Source of the DNA: Sphaerolaimus hirsutus
Taxonomy: Eukaryota; Nematoda; Chromadorea; Monhysterida; Sphaerolaimidae
Length of the DNA stretch: 64,000 bases
Direction: 5' to 3'
Assembly (NCBI GenBank): GCA_964036195.1
Contig: OZ038450.1
Span: 28,026,794-28,090,793 of the forward strand
In this document: positions 44,828-54,879 of the stretch, one piece after another
Position numbering within the stretch: position 1 is the first letter of the stretch
How the letters are laid out: the number at the start of each line of letters is the position of its first letter
Made by a program: the position numbers and the translations under genes
Notes under the pieces: model-generated
Database searches by the model: none
What the model was told of the DNA's origin: nothing
What the model saw: the letters and a program-made list of their open reading frames with translations, nothing else

Positions 44828-46134
44828 ATTGTGCCTGCTCACACTAGTTTTCACACGAAATTTCGAAAACTCACAAATCAGTTTAGAACGCATTTGAGTT
44901 TTCTACGATGAGGTGGCCGTCAACTGCAGTTGACGGAGATAAAAAATGACAGATTGTGGAAAACTCAAACACGTTCAAAGCTCATTTATGAGTTTTCGAA
45001 ATTTCGTGTGAAAACTAGTGTGCGCAGGGCCACTGGGACCTGAACATTTCATCCATAAGTTTAGTGCGCCAATTATTCATTTTTCAATCAGATTAGAATT
45101 TTTGAATTGCCAGAAATCTCTTGATGAATCAGAAAGAATCCCTTAGATGTTTTAACTACTACACTTCGCATCGATTAACAAAAATTTTTTAAAAAATGTC
45201 CCCGATAGTTTTGAGAACTTAAATTTCGTGAAAACAGTGAACAGGTGCACTTGCATACGATTGTGGTACTAAAGTGCCTGCGCACACTAGTTTTCACACG
45301 AAATTTCGAAAACTCACGAATCAGCATAGAACGCATTTGAGTTTTCTACAATGAGGTGGCCGTCAACTACAGTTGACGGAGATTAAAAATGACTCTTGTG
45401 GAAAACTCACACACGTTCTAAACTCATTTATGAGTTTCCGAAATTTCGTGTGAAAACTAGTGTGCGCAGGGCCATTTGTGCCACACACACTAGTTTACCG
45501 GCTCAGTAAACTCGGATTTAGTAAACACATAAATGGACATTGAATGCATTTGAGTTTACCAGAATGACGTATCTGTCAACTACAGTTCACAAAGATATAA
45601 AATCATTCATTCTGGTAAACTCAGATGCATTCAACGTCGATTTGTGAGTTTTCCAAATCAGAGTTTACCGAGCCGGTATGGCCCTGCGCACACTAGTTTT
45701 CACACGAAATTTCAAAAACACATAAATGAGATTTGGACGTGTTTGAGTTTTTCACAATGAGTCATTTTTGATCTCCGTCAACTGTAGTTGACGGCCACCT
45801 TATCGTGGCAAAACTCAAATGCCTTCAAAGCCGATTTATGAGTTTTCGAAATTTCATGTGAAAACGATTGTGGGCGGGCACAATACATCACTATCGCATT
45901 CATGGCGCCACAGCCATGAAAACCGTCACTGTACCGGCGCCATTAAAATCACTACATATATGGGCCCACACACGCTAGTTGACATCGAACACCAAATGTC
46001 AACTGGTGCCGATCCCGATTCAAAGCTTGCTGACGAGTGGACGAATGACTTTCAAATGCAATCTTTGAATTAAGAACGGAACCAGTTGACATTTGGTGTC
46101 GATGTCAACTAGCGTGTGTGGGTCTATATGGCAA
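44828..46134. repeat. Run of five long-inverted-repeat MITEs with shared CACACNCTAGTT ends
   Basis: Elements at about 44828-45032, 45281-45473, 45476-45690, 45686-45886 and 45962-46134. Nos. 1, 2 and 4 share arms with CACACGAAATTTCGAAAAC and a GTCAACTNNAGTTGAC centre. No. 3 has arms with TTTACCGGCTCAGTAAACTC. No. 5 has TTGACATCGACACCAAATG arms. All begin or end with GGCC(C)..CACAC(A/G)CTAGTT. No. 5 has TATATG on both sides; the other duplications are unclear. Confidence 0.75.
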
Positions 46135-46226
46135 AGTATAGAAACTGCTGTCCGCAAAGACAAAATTCAGCTCCGCACTTCGCGTAGGCGCGAATCCAGT
46201 GAAGCAAAGAATATTCAGTATGTTAC

Positions 46227-46583
46227 CATATAACCTCGAATAACCCCCCATGGTAGTATTTTCCGTCAAATGTTTAACTGGACTGCTTTACAATGGAAAG
46301 ATCGTTTTCGCCGGAATTCTAAGGAAAATTGCAAAGGATCAAAATTTCAGCGTGAAATTATTTGCGTGAAAATTTTGAGAGAAAAACGTGAAAAATGCAA
46401 CAATAACCACCATTTATAAGTTTTTACAGCCTTATATAAGGATGCAGATGGTATAAACGATGTTCTAATGTAACACAGTAAGTGTTTTGAACGTCTGTTA
46501 TGCATTTCCCGGACCACAAATTCATAGTGCCCATTTTGAGGGGGGTATTTCGAGGGGGGGGGGTATTTCGAGGAAATACGCTA
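46227..46583. mobile_element. TA-type MITE, eroded ends
   Basis: Left CCATATAACCTCGAATAACC, right GGTATTTCGAGGAAATACGC. The interior includes GTATAAACGATGTTCTAATG, which is the intact form of the site disrupted by a LINE at 55602. Confidence 0.7.
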
Positions 46584-47409
46584 TGTTATTTGCACGCGAC
46601 TCAAGAATATGTCGTTGTACGGCTTGCAGACTAAAAATAGCAAGTTGCCAAGTGAGATTTATTTTCACCTGCCTGTCAGTGGGGAGTTATTCAAGGATGG
46701 GGACTTTTCGGGGAATTACGGTATGTACATATTAGCACGCCATATTTTACGCATATATTATGAAGAAAAAAAACATTTAAAAAGCATGGTAGAAAAAAGT
46801 TATCATGAATGGGAAAAGCACTAAGGCAAAAAGAACTTACAAACATACCAAATTATGAACTCCCCACTCGCCCCTCTTTTGCTAAATATTACAAAACTCC
46901 CTACTCCAAATCGACCAAAATGCCAACAATTTTGCAACACTACCGATTCACTCCCACCCCACAAGAATAAAAAAGTTAAATGGTAAACGGAAAAGCGAGT
47001 TCTAAACACCCAAACAATTATTTAAGCTCGCTTGCGAAACATTTTTTCGCTCCAGGATTGACGTGTCGATATCGCCTTGAAATTCAGGGTTCGAAGTTTA
47101 TTTTGAGTCGCCATTTTTTCTTGCGCAATATTTCCATCGCAGTTCAAGGCTAATCATAACTTTTTACGGTACTAATCACTCACAAATCAAACAAAAATGT
47201 GTTCAAAAAAATGTCACAATGGGCCCCCACACGCTAGTTGACATCGACACCAAATGTCAACTGGTGCCGATCTCGATTCAAAGCTTGCTGACGATCCGAC
47301 GATCGACGTTCAAACGCATGCTTTGAATTAGGAATGGAACCAGTTGACATTTGGTGTCGATGTCAACTAGCGTGTGAGGAGCCATTATCAAAGAAATCTA
47401 CAATCACTT

Positions 47410-48627
47410 TCAATATTGCCCTGGATACGGATCGGGTCGATTTTTCCGCATGATAAATTTGATTTTTCGATTCATATCTTCATCATAAATCGCCTTGCAA
47501 GTTTCATAATTGCGTCTGGTTCTTTGCGCGTGCGGCTTCTCGAACCGCTGCATTCTTCTGAAAAGTTGCAAAAAAATGAAACTTTAAGCTGAACTGCACT
47601 TGGGTGGGTCGGTGTGCAAATCGATTCGCGTGTGCAAGTTTGTTTGCCTGCGTACAGTAGTTTTCACACGAAATTTCGAAAACTCACAAATCAGCTTAGA
47701 ACGCATTTGAGTTTTCTACAATGAGGTGGCCGTCAACTGCAGTTGACAGAGATTAAAAATGACCAATTGTGGAAACTTCAAACACGTTCAAAGCTGATTT
47801 ATGAGTTTTCGAAATTTCGTGTGAAAACTAGTGTGCGCAGGGCCAACGCTACATTGGAAATTGTACGCATTCAACTGCGACTATGGACTATTCAACGATT
47901 TATGGGGGCAGTCCCAAGCCCTGTAAAGTGTAAAGTAAAGTGTAAAGTAAAGTGTCAAATGTAAAGTCAAATGCAAAGTAAAGTGTCAATCAAAACACAA
48001 AGAAAAGATTTTATTACTGAACTTTGCATGACAATTGACAGTTTACTTTGCATTTGACTTTACATTTGACACTTTACTTTACACTTTACAGGGCTTGGGA
48101 TTGCCACCTGAATGAAACTATTCATTGTAATGGGTGACCAGTGCAGGGGCAAGTCAAGTAAAATGTCACATTTTATTTTGTTTACTGGACATTTGATATT
48201 TAACATGACATTTTCAGATGATTTCATTTTCATTTCACTTTTGATACTTTGCATGACATTTGACATTTTACAGGGTCTGCGAACGGTACCAGGTGAACAA
48301 GTCTATTAATGCTACCCGAGCACTATCGCAGAGGTTTTCAACATCTTCCATATGCAAGCGAAAAACAATAGCGAAAGCCAGGGCGCCCGAAAATCGCGAC
48401 AAGTAAATAGTTCACATCTTCGATTCACCATTTTCACCCCCAACCAACTTTACAATATCCAGGACTCCTTCCCTGGCCAGGAGCTGATTCATTACCCTGA
48501 ATCCCTGTTCCACATCATTATTTTTCACCAGCACAGTTTTTGTCAAGAATATATTTTGAGCTTTGTGAATACCAGGGTACAATTTGAAGGTGCCCCAGGG
48601 CTGCAGACCTCTCCGGGTAAGGGACAT
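47410..48627 (-). CDS. MRPS21: Mitochondrial ribosomal protein bS21m (2 exons)
   Basis: Small-subunit mitoribosome protein. Exons 48449-48627 and 47410-47557, phase 2, give 108 residues. The core matches bS21: TKTVLVKNNDVEQGFRVMNQ and LLAREGVLDIVK, then the basic helix RRNYETCKAIYDEDMNRKIK and FIMRKNRPDPYPG at the end. The N-terminus (MSLTRRGLQPWGTFKLYPG, then IHKAQNIFL) is about 20 residues longer than in vertebrates and may serve as targeting sequence. The ATG at 48627 is preceded by AAAAAT. The 891-bp intron holds a palindromic MITE (47648-47846) and an introner-family copy (47905-48117). The gene ends 25 bp from a MITE and starts about 680 bp from the ATPAF2 stop. Confidence 0.9.
47648..47846. 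mobile_element. Long-inverted-repeat MITE in MRPS21 intron
   Basis: TGCCTGCGTACAGTAGTTTT at the left faces GAAAACTAGTGTGCGCAGGGC at the right. The same CACACGAAATTTCGAAAAC arms occur as in the run at 44828-45886. Confidence 0.75.
47905..48117. mobile_element. GGCAGTCCC-family element (introner relative) in MRPS21 intron
   Basis: Left GGGGGCAGTCCCAAGCCCTG, right CAGGGCTTGGGATTGCCACC. Between them GTAAAGTGTCAAATGTAAAG repeats pair as a long hairpin. The termini match PDIA4 intron 1, but here the copy lies inside a larger intron. A partial neighbour runs to about 48290. Confidence 0.75.
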
Positions 48628-48719
48628 ATTTTTAAGGTACTTGGCGCCTTTTTGGCGCCTTGCACCAGGTATTGTGGAGCTTTGTCACTTAAAATATGTG
48701 GTTGTATTGGCTGGAAAGT

Positions 48720-49062
48720 TAGGCGGCGTTTACACGGTTTTTCAGTGACGACAAAAAAATGTGATTTTTCAATCGTTCTTGTGGAATGGGTGTGAAATAT
48801 TTTACATGTGCAATTCCTCGATCGATCATGATTGTGCCAGCTTCACTGCCTGGGGCAAACATCAGATCCCAACGATTCTGTTATCACGCACACTTTATCA
48901 TCAATAGAAAAGTTAATTATTTTTTCCATGCAGTGACGTTGATCAAATCATGATCATTTTGAGGCGTCCCATCTATCTACTAATTGATTTTCATCCCAAA
49001 ATAAAGTTGACAAAATCGAAATTTTTGTGGTCACAAAATAACCGTGTAAACGGCGCCTTAGG
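48720..49062. mobile_element. MITE with GGCGTTTACACGG ends
   Basis: GGCGGCGTTTACACGGTTTT at the left faces AACCGTGTAAACGGCGCC at the right. GTGACGACAAAAAA/GTCACAAAA inner blocks also pair. A copy is at 29755-30165. Between MRPS21 and ATPAF2, so it may affect the MRPS21 promoter. Confidence 0.68.
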
Positions 49063-49311
49063 TTGACAACAAAATGGTAATAAATGATGTTTGTCAATAT
49101 GGATGTAAATCATATTGGAATTTGTGCATCAATCATACACATCTCGAATCGAAAAAACTAAACAGAGCAAATGCGAAATTCATTGTTCTCGAAAACATTC
49201 AAATCACAATTAAATGCGATAAAACATTCCACAAAAAAATCAGCCACACAAGGAGACACACAAGTCACACAAAAGAAAAGAACATCATCCATAAAAAATT
49301 TGAAAAAAAAA

Positions 49312-52300
49312 TCACCCACCCCTTTTACCCCCCTTAAGGGTAACAACCCTACCCCTAAACCCCACTTTTTCCATGCTCAACTTTGCAAAAAGTACCCCCG
49401 CAGCCAGTCTGACCGCACTATCGGCATCTGAAACTTTATGAGCCCATTCGACGGTACCCCAAATTCGGCGCTGGTACCTTTGTTCTAGGGTTGCCAGGGC
49501 CACTGCTTGCTGTGGAAATGGGGGGGGGGGGGGGTTGGAGAAAGTTTTTTGTTTGTGATCGGGACTAGGGTGTCAAAAAAATTTTTTTACGGAAAACGGA
49601 ACGGTAAAAAAAAATTTCTGCCGGAAAACGGAAAACGGAAAGGTAAAAAAATTTCACTCAGCGGAAAACGGAAAGGTAAAAAAAATTTATCAGCCGGAAA
49701 ACGGAAAAATGAAATACCGGAAAACGGAAAACGGAAAGCAAAATTTTCACGGAAATGGAAAAAATAAAGTGAAATTTGCACGGAAATGGACAAATTTGCA
49801 TGCAGGTTTGCCTGTGGTAGCTGTACATTCTGCAACTATGGATCATGCCAGTAACTTCACTTGTAGTTCAAGCTTAACTGAACCAACAAAATTTTCAGCT
49901 GCCGGAAAACGGAAAGGTAAAAAAATTTCAGCTGCCGGAAAACGGAAAACGGAAAGGTAAAAAAGTTTCCTGCGGAAACGGAAAACGGAAACGGAAATTT
50001 GACACCCTAATCGGGACTTAAATGCGCAAGTAAATGCGGCAAGAGAAAATCAGTTAATGGAGTTTAACTACATTTAAATGCACACGAAACTATCTTAGAT
50101 GCAAACGATATTACAAACAAATAACTACAAATAGTACAAAATTGCATGTATGAACAATTGTTGTAAATAGGCAAACACAAAAAAACACATTTAAAAAAAT
50201 TCCCAAATCTCGAACTGGACATGAGCAACCAGTACCAGGGTGATCTGCACACTTTTTTTTACGCCAAAAAAAATAAAATAAATCACACCACGCCCCCAAA
50301 AAACCCACCTCCACCGTAGTTTCCGCATACAAAGTCGACAAACCCAAAAGTGTGCTATTCACCGCCTCTGCAGCATATTTGATCCCGTTCACAGGCCACC
50401 AGCCCAGTGAACGCAAACGTCTTTTCAGACTGGCTATTCCAGGCTCGTTGAACTGGGGTGCTGAAAAGTAGTTTTTTGATTTTTTTCGGGGGAGGGGGTT
50501 AAAGAAACATTATTGGTTGGTGGTCTTTTGGCCCCTTAATGGGCTGATAAGATTGTGTGCAAATCCGGTTAGCAAGTGCAACATTAACAAAAAAAATCAT
50601 TGGTTTTTCAATTATTTGACGACTTACTTAAGGCCTTTAGAAGGACAATGTGCCTGTGACGCATGTAAACCCATCACGCATGTAGGTATGTAATGTTACT
50701 CATCACGCATGTAGACCCATCACACAGGGGCGTATCCAGGAGGGGCGGGGTGCCTGAAACCCGAACAATCCCCGTAAATGCAATTTTTCCGTGATTTTTT
50801 TCAAGGTATGTGGAAAAATTTCCACCATGCACTCGGTATTGTCAGCAGATTGGCCTCCATAGACACAAATATTTGAAAATTCACTCTATCATGTTCATGT
50901 CGTTGTATTTTATGTATATTTAAATACATCAACAGCGGTTCCTGGCGCAAGTGCCAACGCCAATGACGCCATGGCGAGGCGCCTACCAGGGACGTACGCA
51001 GGATTTTTGAGCGGGGGGGGGGGGCGGATTGTATACGGAGCCCTGCGAACGGGGGGGGGGCGGCCCCCCCCTAAAATTTTGCCCTATAGTAAAGGAATAG
51101 AGCCATGGCGCTGGCGCCATTTGTAGGCGCCAGCGCCATGGCAGTTTTGGCGTTGGCGTTGGCGCCAACGTCTACCATATAGGTATCTATTTATACCTAC
51201 CTATATATGGTACTAGGTCCGCTTTTGGCACTGTTGGACACTTTTCTAGTGCAAGTTGACGCTTGAAAAGACATATTAAAGAATGGGGTGGGGATTTGCG
51301 CGCTTGCGCGCAAAAAATTTTTAAAGTGCCTACAAGTTCGCCTCAGAAAAGTGCCATTTCTGGTAAATTTTTCTGGGCGTGCACTGATACGCACACGTGC
51401 CCGATACGCACATATGCCCGTTTTTTTCACTTGACACTTTTTCAAGTGATTTTCAGATATGAGTAAAGTGAAAAAAAGTTGCGCAATGACATTAGTGAAC
51501 TTTTTTCACTTCACTCATATCTGAAAATCACTTGAAAATGTGTCAAGTGAAAAAAACAGTGAAAAATAGCCATTTTCCACTGTTTTTCACTTGACACATT
51601 TTCAAGTGATTTTCAGATATGAGTAAAGTGAAAAAAGTTCACTAATGTCATTGCGCAACTTTTTTTCACTTTACTCATATCTGAAAATCACTTGAAAAAG
51701 TGTCAAGTGAAAAAAACGGGCATATGTGCGTATCGGGCACGTGTGCGTATCAGGCCTGCCCCAATTTTTCTGTCCGGCCCGGGAACGGGGGGGGGGGGCG
51801 GCCGCCCCCCCCGCCCCCCCCCCTGCGTACGTCCTTGGCGCCTACGAATGGCGCCTACATGCGTGATCAAGGACGTATCCAGGGGGGGCGGGGGGGGGGG
51901 TGCAGCCCCCCCTCTTCCCGGGGTGAGATCTAAAAAGTCCCGGAAAATGCAACTTTTCCTGCATATTTTTCCATGGTTCTCAAAAATTTTGCGCGCAAGC
52001 GCGCAATTTCTTCCCCATTCATTGTATTTTCAGCGGACCGGTCCCTGTAAACCAATATCCTTCGAAATGAACACATTTTTAGCACTTTCGCTGTATATGC
52101 ATATTGTGTATTTACATACATAAAAAGCGGTTCCTGGTGCTGACCCCAACGCCAATAGCGCTATGGCGTGGCGCCTTTGTATGGCGCTTGTGCCAAAACG
52201 CCTTTCCGTCCCTATATAGTGAAACATTTTAGGGGGGGGGCTGAGAACCCCCCGTTCGCCGGCCCCCGTAAACAAGCAGCCCCCCGCTCAAAGATCCTGG

Positions 52301-54592
52301 ATACGTCCCTGTGCGTGATGGGTTTACATGCGTAATCAGGGACGTAGCCAGGATTTTTGAGCGGGGGGGCGGATTGTATACGGAGCCAGGCGAACGGGGG
52401 GGGGGCGGCGCCCCCCCCCCCTCAAATTTTACCCCTGTAGTAGAGGAATGGCGCCATGGCGCTGGCGCCATTCGTAGGCGCCACGCCATGGCGCCACTGG
52501 CGTTGGCATTGGCGCCAAAGCAGCAGTATACGTCTGTATTTTACAGGCATATAGTGCGACATGGATTGTAATTGAGTCCATTTTCACTGGCTTTGAGGCC
52601 GCGGAGAACGGTCAGCCAAAAATATATGTTGTGAAGTGAACATGCGCGCTCGCGCGCAAATTTTTTTCAAACTGTCGACAAAATCGTCCTCTGAAAGTGC
52701 CATTTCTGGCACATTTTTTGGTCCGGCCGGGGAAGGGGGGGGGCGGCTGCCCCCCCCGCTCCCCCCCTGGCTACGTCCTTGTGCGTAATAGACCTGATTC
52801 CTTTAGAAGGCCATGTAAAATTCGTCCAAATTTTACGCTATTTTCAGATACTTTACATGTAACAGAGTGCGGGAATGGCGCCCTCAAAAACACATGCCCA
52901 CCCCAAACAAACGCAAAACCAATTGATCAGTGGGCACGCATTCTAGCCTCAATTCATCCTCAGCCCAAGCCAAAATCCTGCCCCAATGGAGCTGCTGTTC
53001 CAATCGGAGCGCTTCCAGATCGCTCGGAGATTGCGCAGTTGACGGAGAGTTCTCCACCGAGTTCGCGGAGTAACCATTGCTGCGGTAGTAGAGTATGGTG
53101 TCCCCCTATGGGGGGTGTAGATTTATTTTTTGTGGAACCCCTGTGAGGTTCAATTGATGGGAATACTCAGAAGCAACCCACTAGAATAGACAGAGGAGTC
53201 TAAATCAAGGAAAATCAAAGGAAAATAAAAATACATAAAAAATCTACAAATGTTCTATTTTCTTTTAAATATCCTTTGTATTAATTAATATTGTTTTGTT
53301 TGAATATGAAATTTGGAATATTTAACTGTTTCATCATTCTACAGTGTGCGGAAGTTGTTGTAGCTTGCGGAACCGCTAAAACTTTCCCAAATTCAAAGTT
53401 CACCCGATCTCACCACCAATAATTCATCGACAATCACGTCAACCATTTTGGCAACGTTACTTTTCAGTGGATTATCCGTCGAAGTCATAGCCAAACCGCT
53501 CAAATGCATCCTGCTTGCATCAATCGGGGACGAAATTTAAATAGCCCGATGCATTTTTCGGGCAGCCCGACAAATTGTTTTGTATCCGAGATTTTGCGTT
53601 CCCGATATTTTGTCGAATTGGGGACTTTAGCACGGGGATTCATTCTACTTCACTTGTCCACTCGCTAGGTGGCAGTCCCGCACCCTGTAAGGAGTCTTGT
53701 CGTGTAAAGTGTTCATGCAAAGAATCAATCGAAAATAAAACGACTTTGTTACTTAACATTTCACATTTTTAATGACACTTGACACGTTACTTTGCACTTT
53801 ACACGGTGCGGGACTGCCCCCAGATATCCTCAATCGAAGTACTCAGATGTCTCAATTTCACAAAACCTCTCTCTCAATCAATCAAATTGATAAAAAGTGT
53901 CGGGCAGCCCGAAAAAAATGTGCCCGCCTATTTAAATTTAGCACCTGGTCACTTTTTAATTGCGCACGCCACTCTTCAGCAACTGCCAGGGCCAAAGTTC
54001 GATTTGGGAGGTGTAGAACGTTTTTTCCGGGCGTGCGCAGCGTCCGACCGTCCAAAGTGATCGTGTAGGCGGAGTTTGACTGAAAAGTTTCCAGTTTCCG
54101 GGAAAAAAAAGTTCCTGTAAATTTAAACGAAGGCAAAATGAAAATTTGGGAAACTGAATGTTGTTCCAGGATGTTTAACACAGTTACAGACTTGCACTAG
54201 TGCGAAAAAGGAATAAAGTATTCAGAATATCCTTCATGCCGCGTACGGTGCTGTCATATCAACTTGTCAAATGTTGTTCAGTCACATTGAGCAATTGACA
54301 AATTACAGGCTGTGCGACTGGCTCCAGGGTCAAAGTACGCTACAAACTGTCAATAAAACTTATTTTCAAAACATTTGACAATTGACAAATCGCAGGACGC
54401 CCCCGACAAGACGATAAAGCCAAACAATGCATCACGACAACTTTGTACAGCACTAATCAAGACACTTAACCCAACCTGGACCACATCAACTTGTTCATAA
54501 AATCTCCTGGCGCCCTTTGGCGCTGCCATGGCGCTCGCCCATCGCTTGCCCACAGTAAATGGCGCGGAAATGACCAAACGCAGCCGACCCAT
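49312..54592 (-). CDS. ATPAF2: ATP synthase assembly factor 2 (ATP12; 6 exons)
   Basis: Mitochondrial chaperone for the F1 alpha subunit. Exons 54476-54592, 53945-54079, 53414-53524, 52913-53105, 50309-50460 and 49312-49509 give 301 residues (human 289). Recognised: a basic presequence then ARRFYEQVDVV; YTITLDGRTLRTPGKNVLHL; LALAVAEEWRAQLKS; MHLSGLAMTSTDNP; DTILYYRSNGY; LHWGRILAWAEDE; LGWWPVNGIKYAAEAVNS; WGTVEWAHKVSDADSAVRLA. The last exon may instead splice after LSMEK; the stop used here is the first in frame. Intron 2 has a GT donor but no usable AG acceptor: the start of exon 3 at 53524 (IDASRMHL) is placed by family homology. Intron 4 (50461-52912) holds three intact hAT-like elements. 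Confidence 0.88.
49566..50009. mobile_element. hAT-like element, TTTCCG-armed family, intact copy
   Basis: Starts TAGGGTGTCAAAAAAATTT and ends AATTTGACACCCTA, with a perfect 8-bp duplication ATCGGGAC (49558-49565, 50010-50017). The arms are GGAAAACGGAAAGGTAAAAA units. The short core has GCAGGTTTGCCTG, GTAGCTGTACATTCTGCAAC and TTCACTTGTAGTTC. 444 bp, non-coding. It lies in ATPAF2 intron 5. Confidence 0.92.
50655..50986. repeat. CATGTAGACCCATCACG repeats and the left half of a hAT-like element
   Basis: Three units of CATGTAGACCCATCACG-type sequence (50655-50725) are followed by CAGGGGCGTATCCAGG (50727). This is the left end of a CAGGGACGTATCCAGG element whose body ends at GAGGCGCCTAC, where the next element landed. 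Its right half beyond 51845 is reduced to GAATGGCGCC. Confidence 0.6.
50987..51837. mobile_element. hAT-like element, CAGGGACGTACGCAGG variant, with a 370-bp palindrome
   Basis: Starts CAGGGACGTACGCAGG and ends CCTGCGTACGTCCTTG. Perfect 8-bp duplication GCGCCTAC (50979-50986, 51838-51845). Palindrome TGCGCGCTTGCGCGCA at 51297-51312. At 851 bp it is twice the length of its relatives, because it contains the large palindrome 51384-51753. Confidence 0.92.
51384..51753. repeat. 370-bp near-perfect palindrome
   Basis: Two arms of about 185 bp are complements around a centre near 51568. The outer end CTGATACGCACACGTGCCCG faces CGGGCACGTGTGCGTATCAG. Within each arm, CAAGTGATTTTCAGATATGA occurs with its complement, so the unit is repeated four times in alternating orientation. 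Confidence 0.85.
51868..52311. mobile_element. hAT-like MITE, CAAGGACGTATCCAGG family
   Basis: Starts CAAGGACGTATCCAGG and ends CCTGGATACGTCCCTG. Perfect 8-bp duplication TGCGTGAT (51860-51867, 52312-52319). Palindrome TGCGCGCAAGCGCGCA at 51990-52005. 444 bp. Confidence 0.93.
52337..52781. mobile_element. hAT-like MITE, CAGGGACGTAGCCAGG family
   Basis: Starts CAGGGACGTAGCCAGG and ends CCTGGCTACGTCCTTG. Perfect 8-bp duplication TGCGTAAT (52329-52336, 52782-52789). Palindrome TGCGCGCTCGCGCGCA at 52643-52658. Opposite in orientation to the preceding copy. Confidence 0.93.
53525..53944 (-). mobile_element. Transposon-derived intron (introner-like) = ATPAF2 intron 2
   Basis: On the minus strand it starts GTGCTAAATTTAAATAGGCG and its other end reverse-complements to CGGGGACGAAATTTAAATAG. 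The inverted match runs on through TTTTTCGGGC(T/A)GCCCGAC, about 45 bp in all. These are the same ends as loqs intron 8. Removing it joins LKSDQ to IDASRMHL in frame, as in other ATP12 proteins. The 3' end is ..CCCCG, not AG, and a TAA lies in frame just upstream. A GGCAGTCCC-family element (53663-53829) is nested inside. Confidence 0.72.
53663..53829. mobile_element. GGCAGTCCC-family element nested in ATPAF2 intron 2
   Basis: Left GGTGGCAGTCCCGCACCCTG, right GGTGCGGGACTGCCCCCAG. Inside are GTAAAGTG and CACTTTAC inverted units. The same family forms PDIA4 intron 1. Confidence 0.78.
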
Positions 54593-54879
54593 TTTCGTTC
54601 TTCAATCTGATTTTTGAAAGTTTTTGAAGATAGATTTGGTTTCAAGGAAGTGATATTTGAACAGTTTTCACATGCACTGTCCACATGCGGATGTGAGTGT
54701 AAATACAAAATCAGTTTTGCATAAAGAAATGCATACAAATACAGGCAATTTGAAAAGTCACCAATTTAGCGACTGTGCTAAAAAGTACGAGAGCACACTT
54801 TTTCATCACGACATTTCATTTTACATTCGACAAAATCTCGCAGTTTTGTTATGGTTCATTCGGTTCACGATGCCACAAT

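Larger units (their letters stand above)
44148..47409. other. Intergenic region between PDIA4 and MRPS21
   Basis: No coding exon is supported. 44150-44820 is AT-rich, and I see nothing in it apart from the presumed PDIA4 promoter. 44828-46134 is a run of five long-inverted-repeat MITEs. 46227-46583 is a TA-type MITE. 46680-47200 is unremarkable. 47216-47385 is another palindromic MITE, which ends 25 bp from the MRPS21 stop codon. Confidence 0.6.

Noticed and set aside
49507..49767. Open frames rich in Lys/Gly/Arg across the GGAAAACGGAAAGG arrays (also 2654-2953, 3547-3798)
   Set aside because: They are translations of transposon arm repeats, lack any domain and are open only because of the repeat period.
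53840..53900. Alternative ATPAF2 exon after GAGAGAG (HLSTSIEDIW reading)
   Set aside because: It resembles the family only over a few residues, runs into a stop after the nested element, and does not connect to the conserved MHLSGLAMTSTDNP exon.
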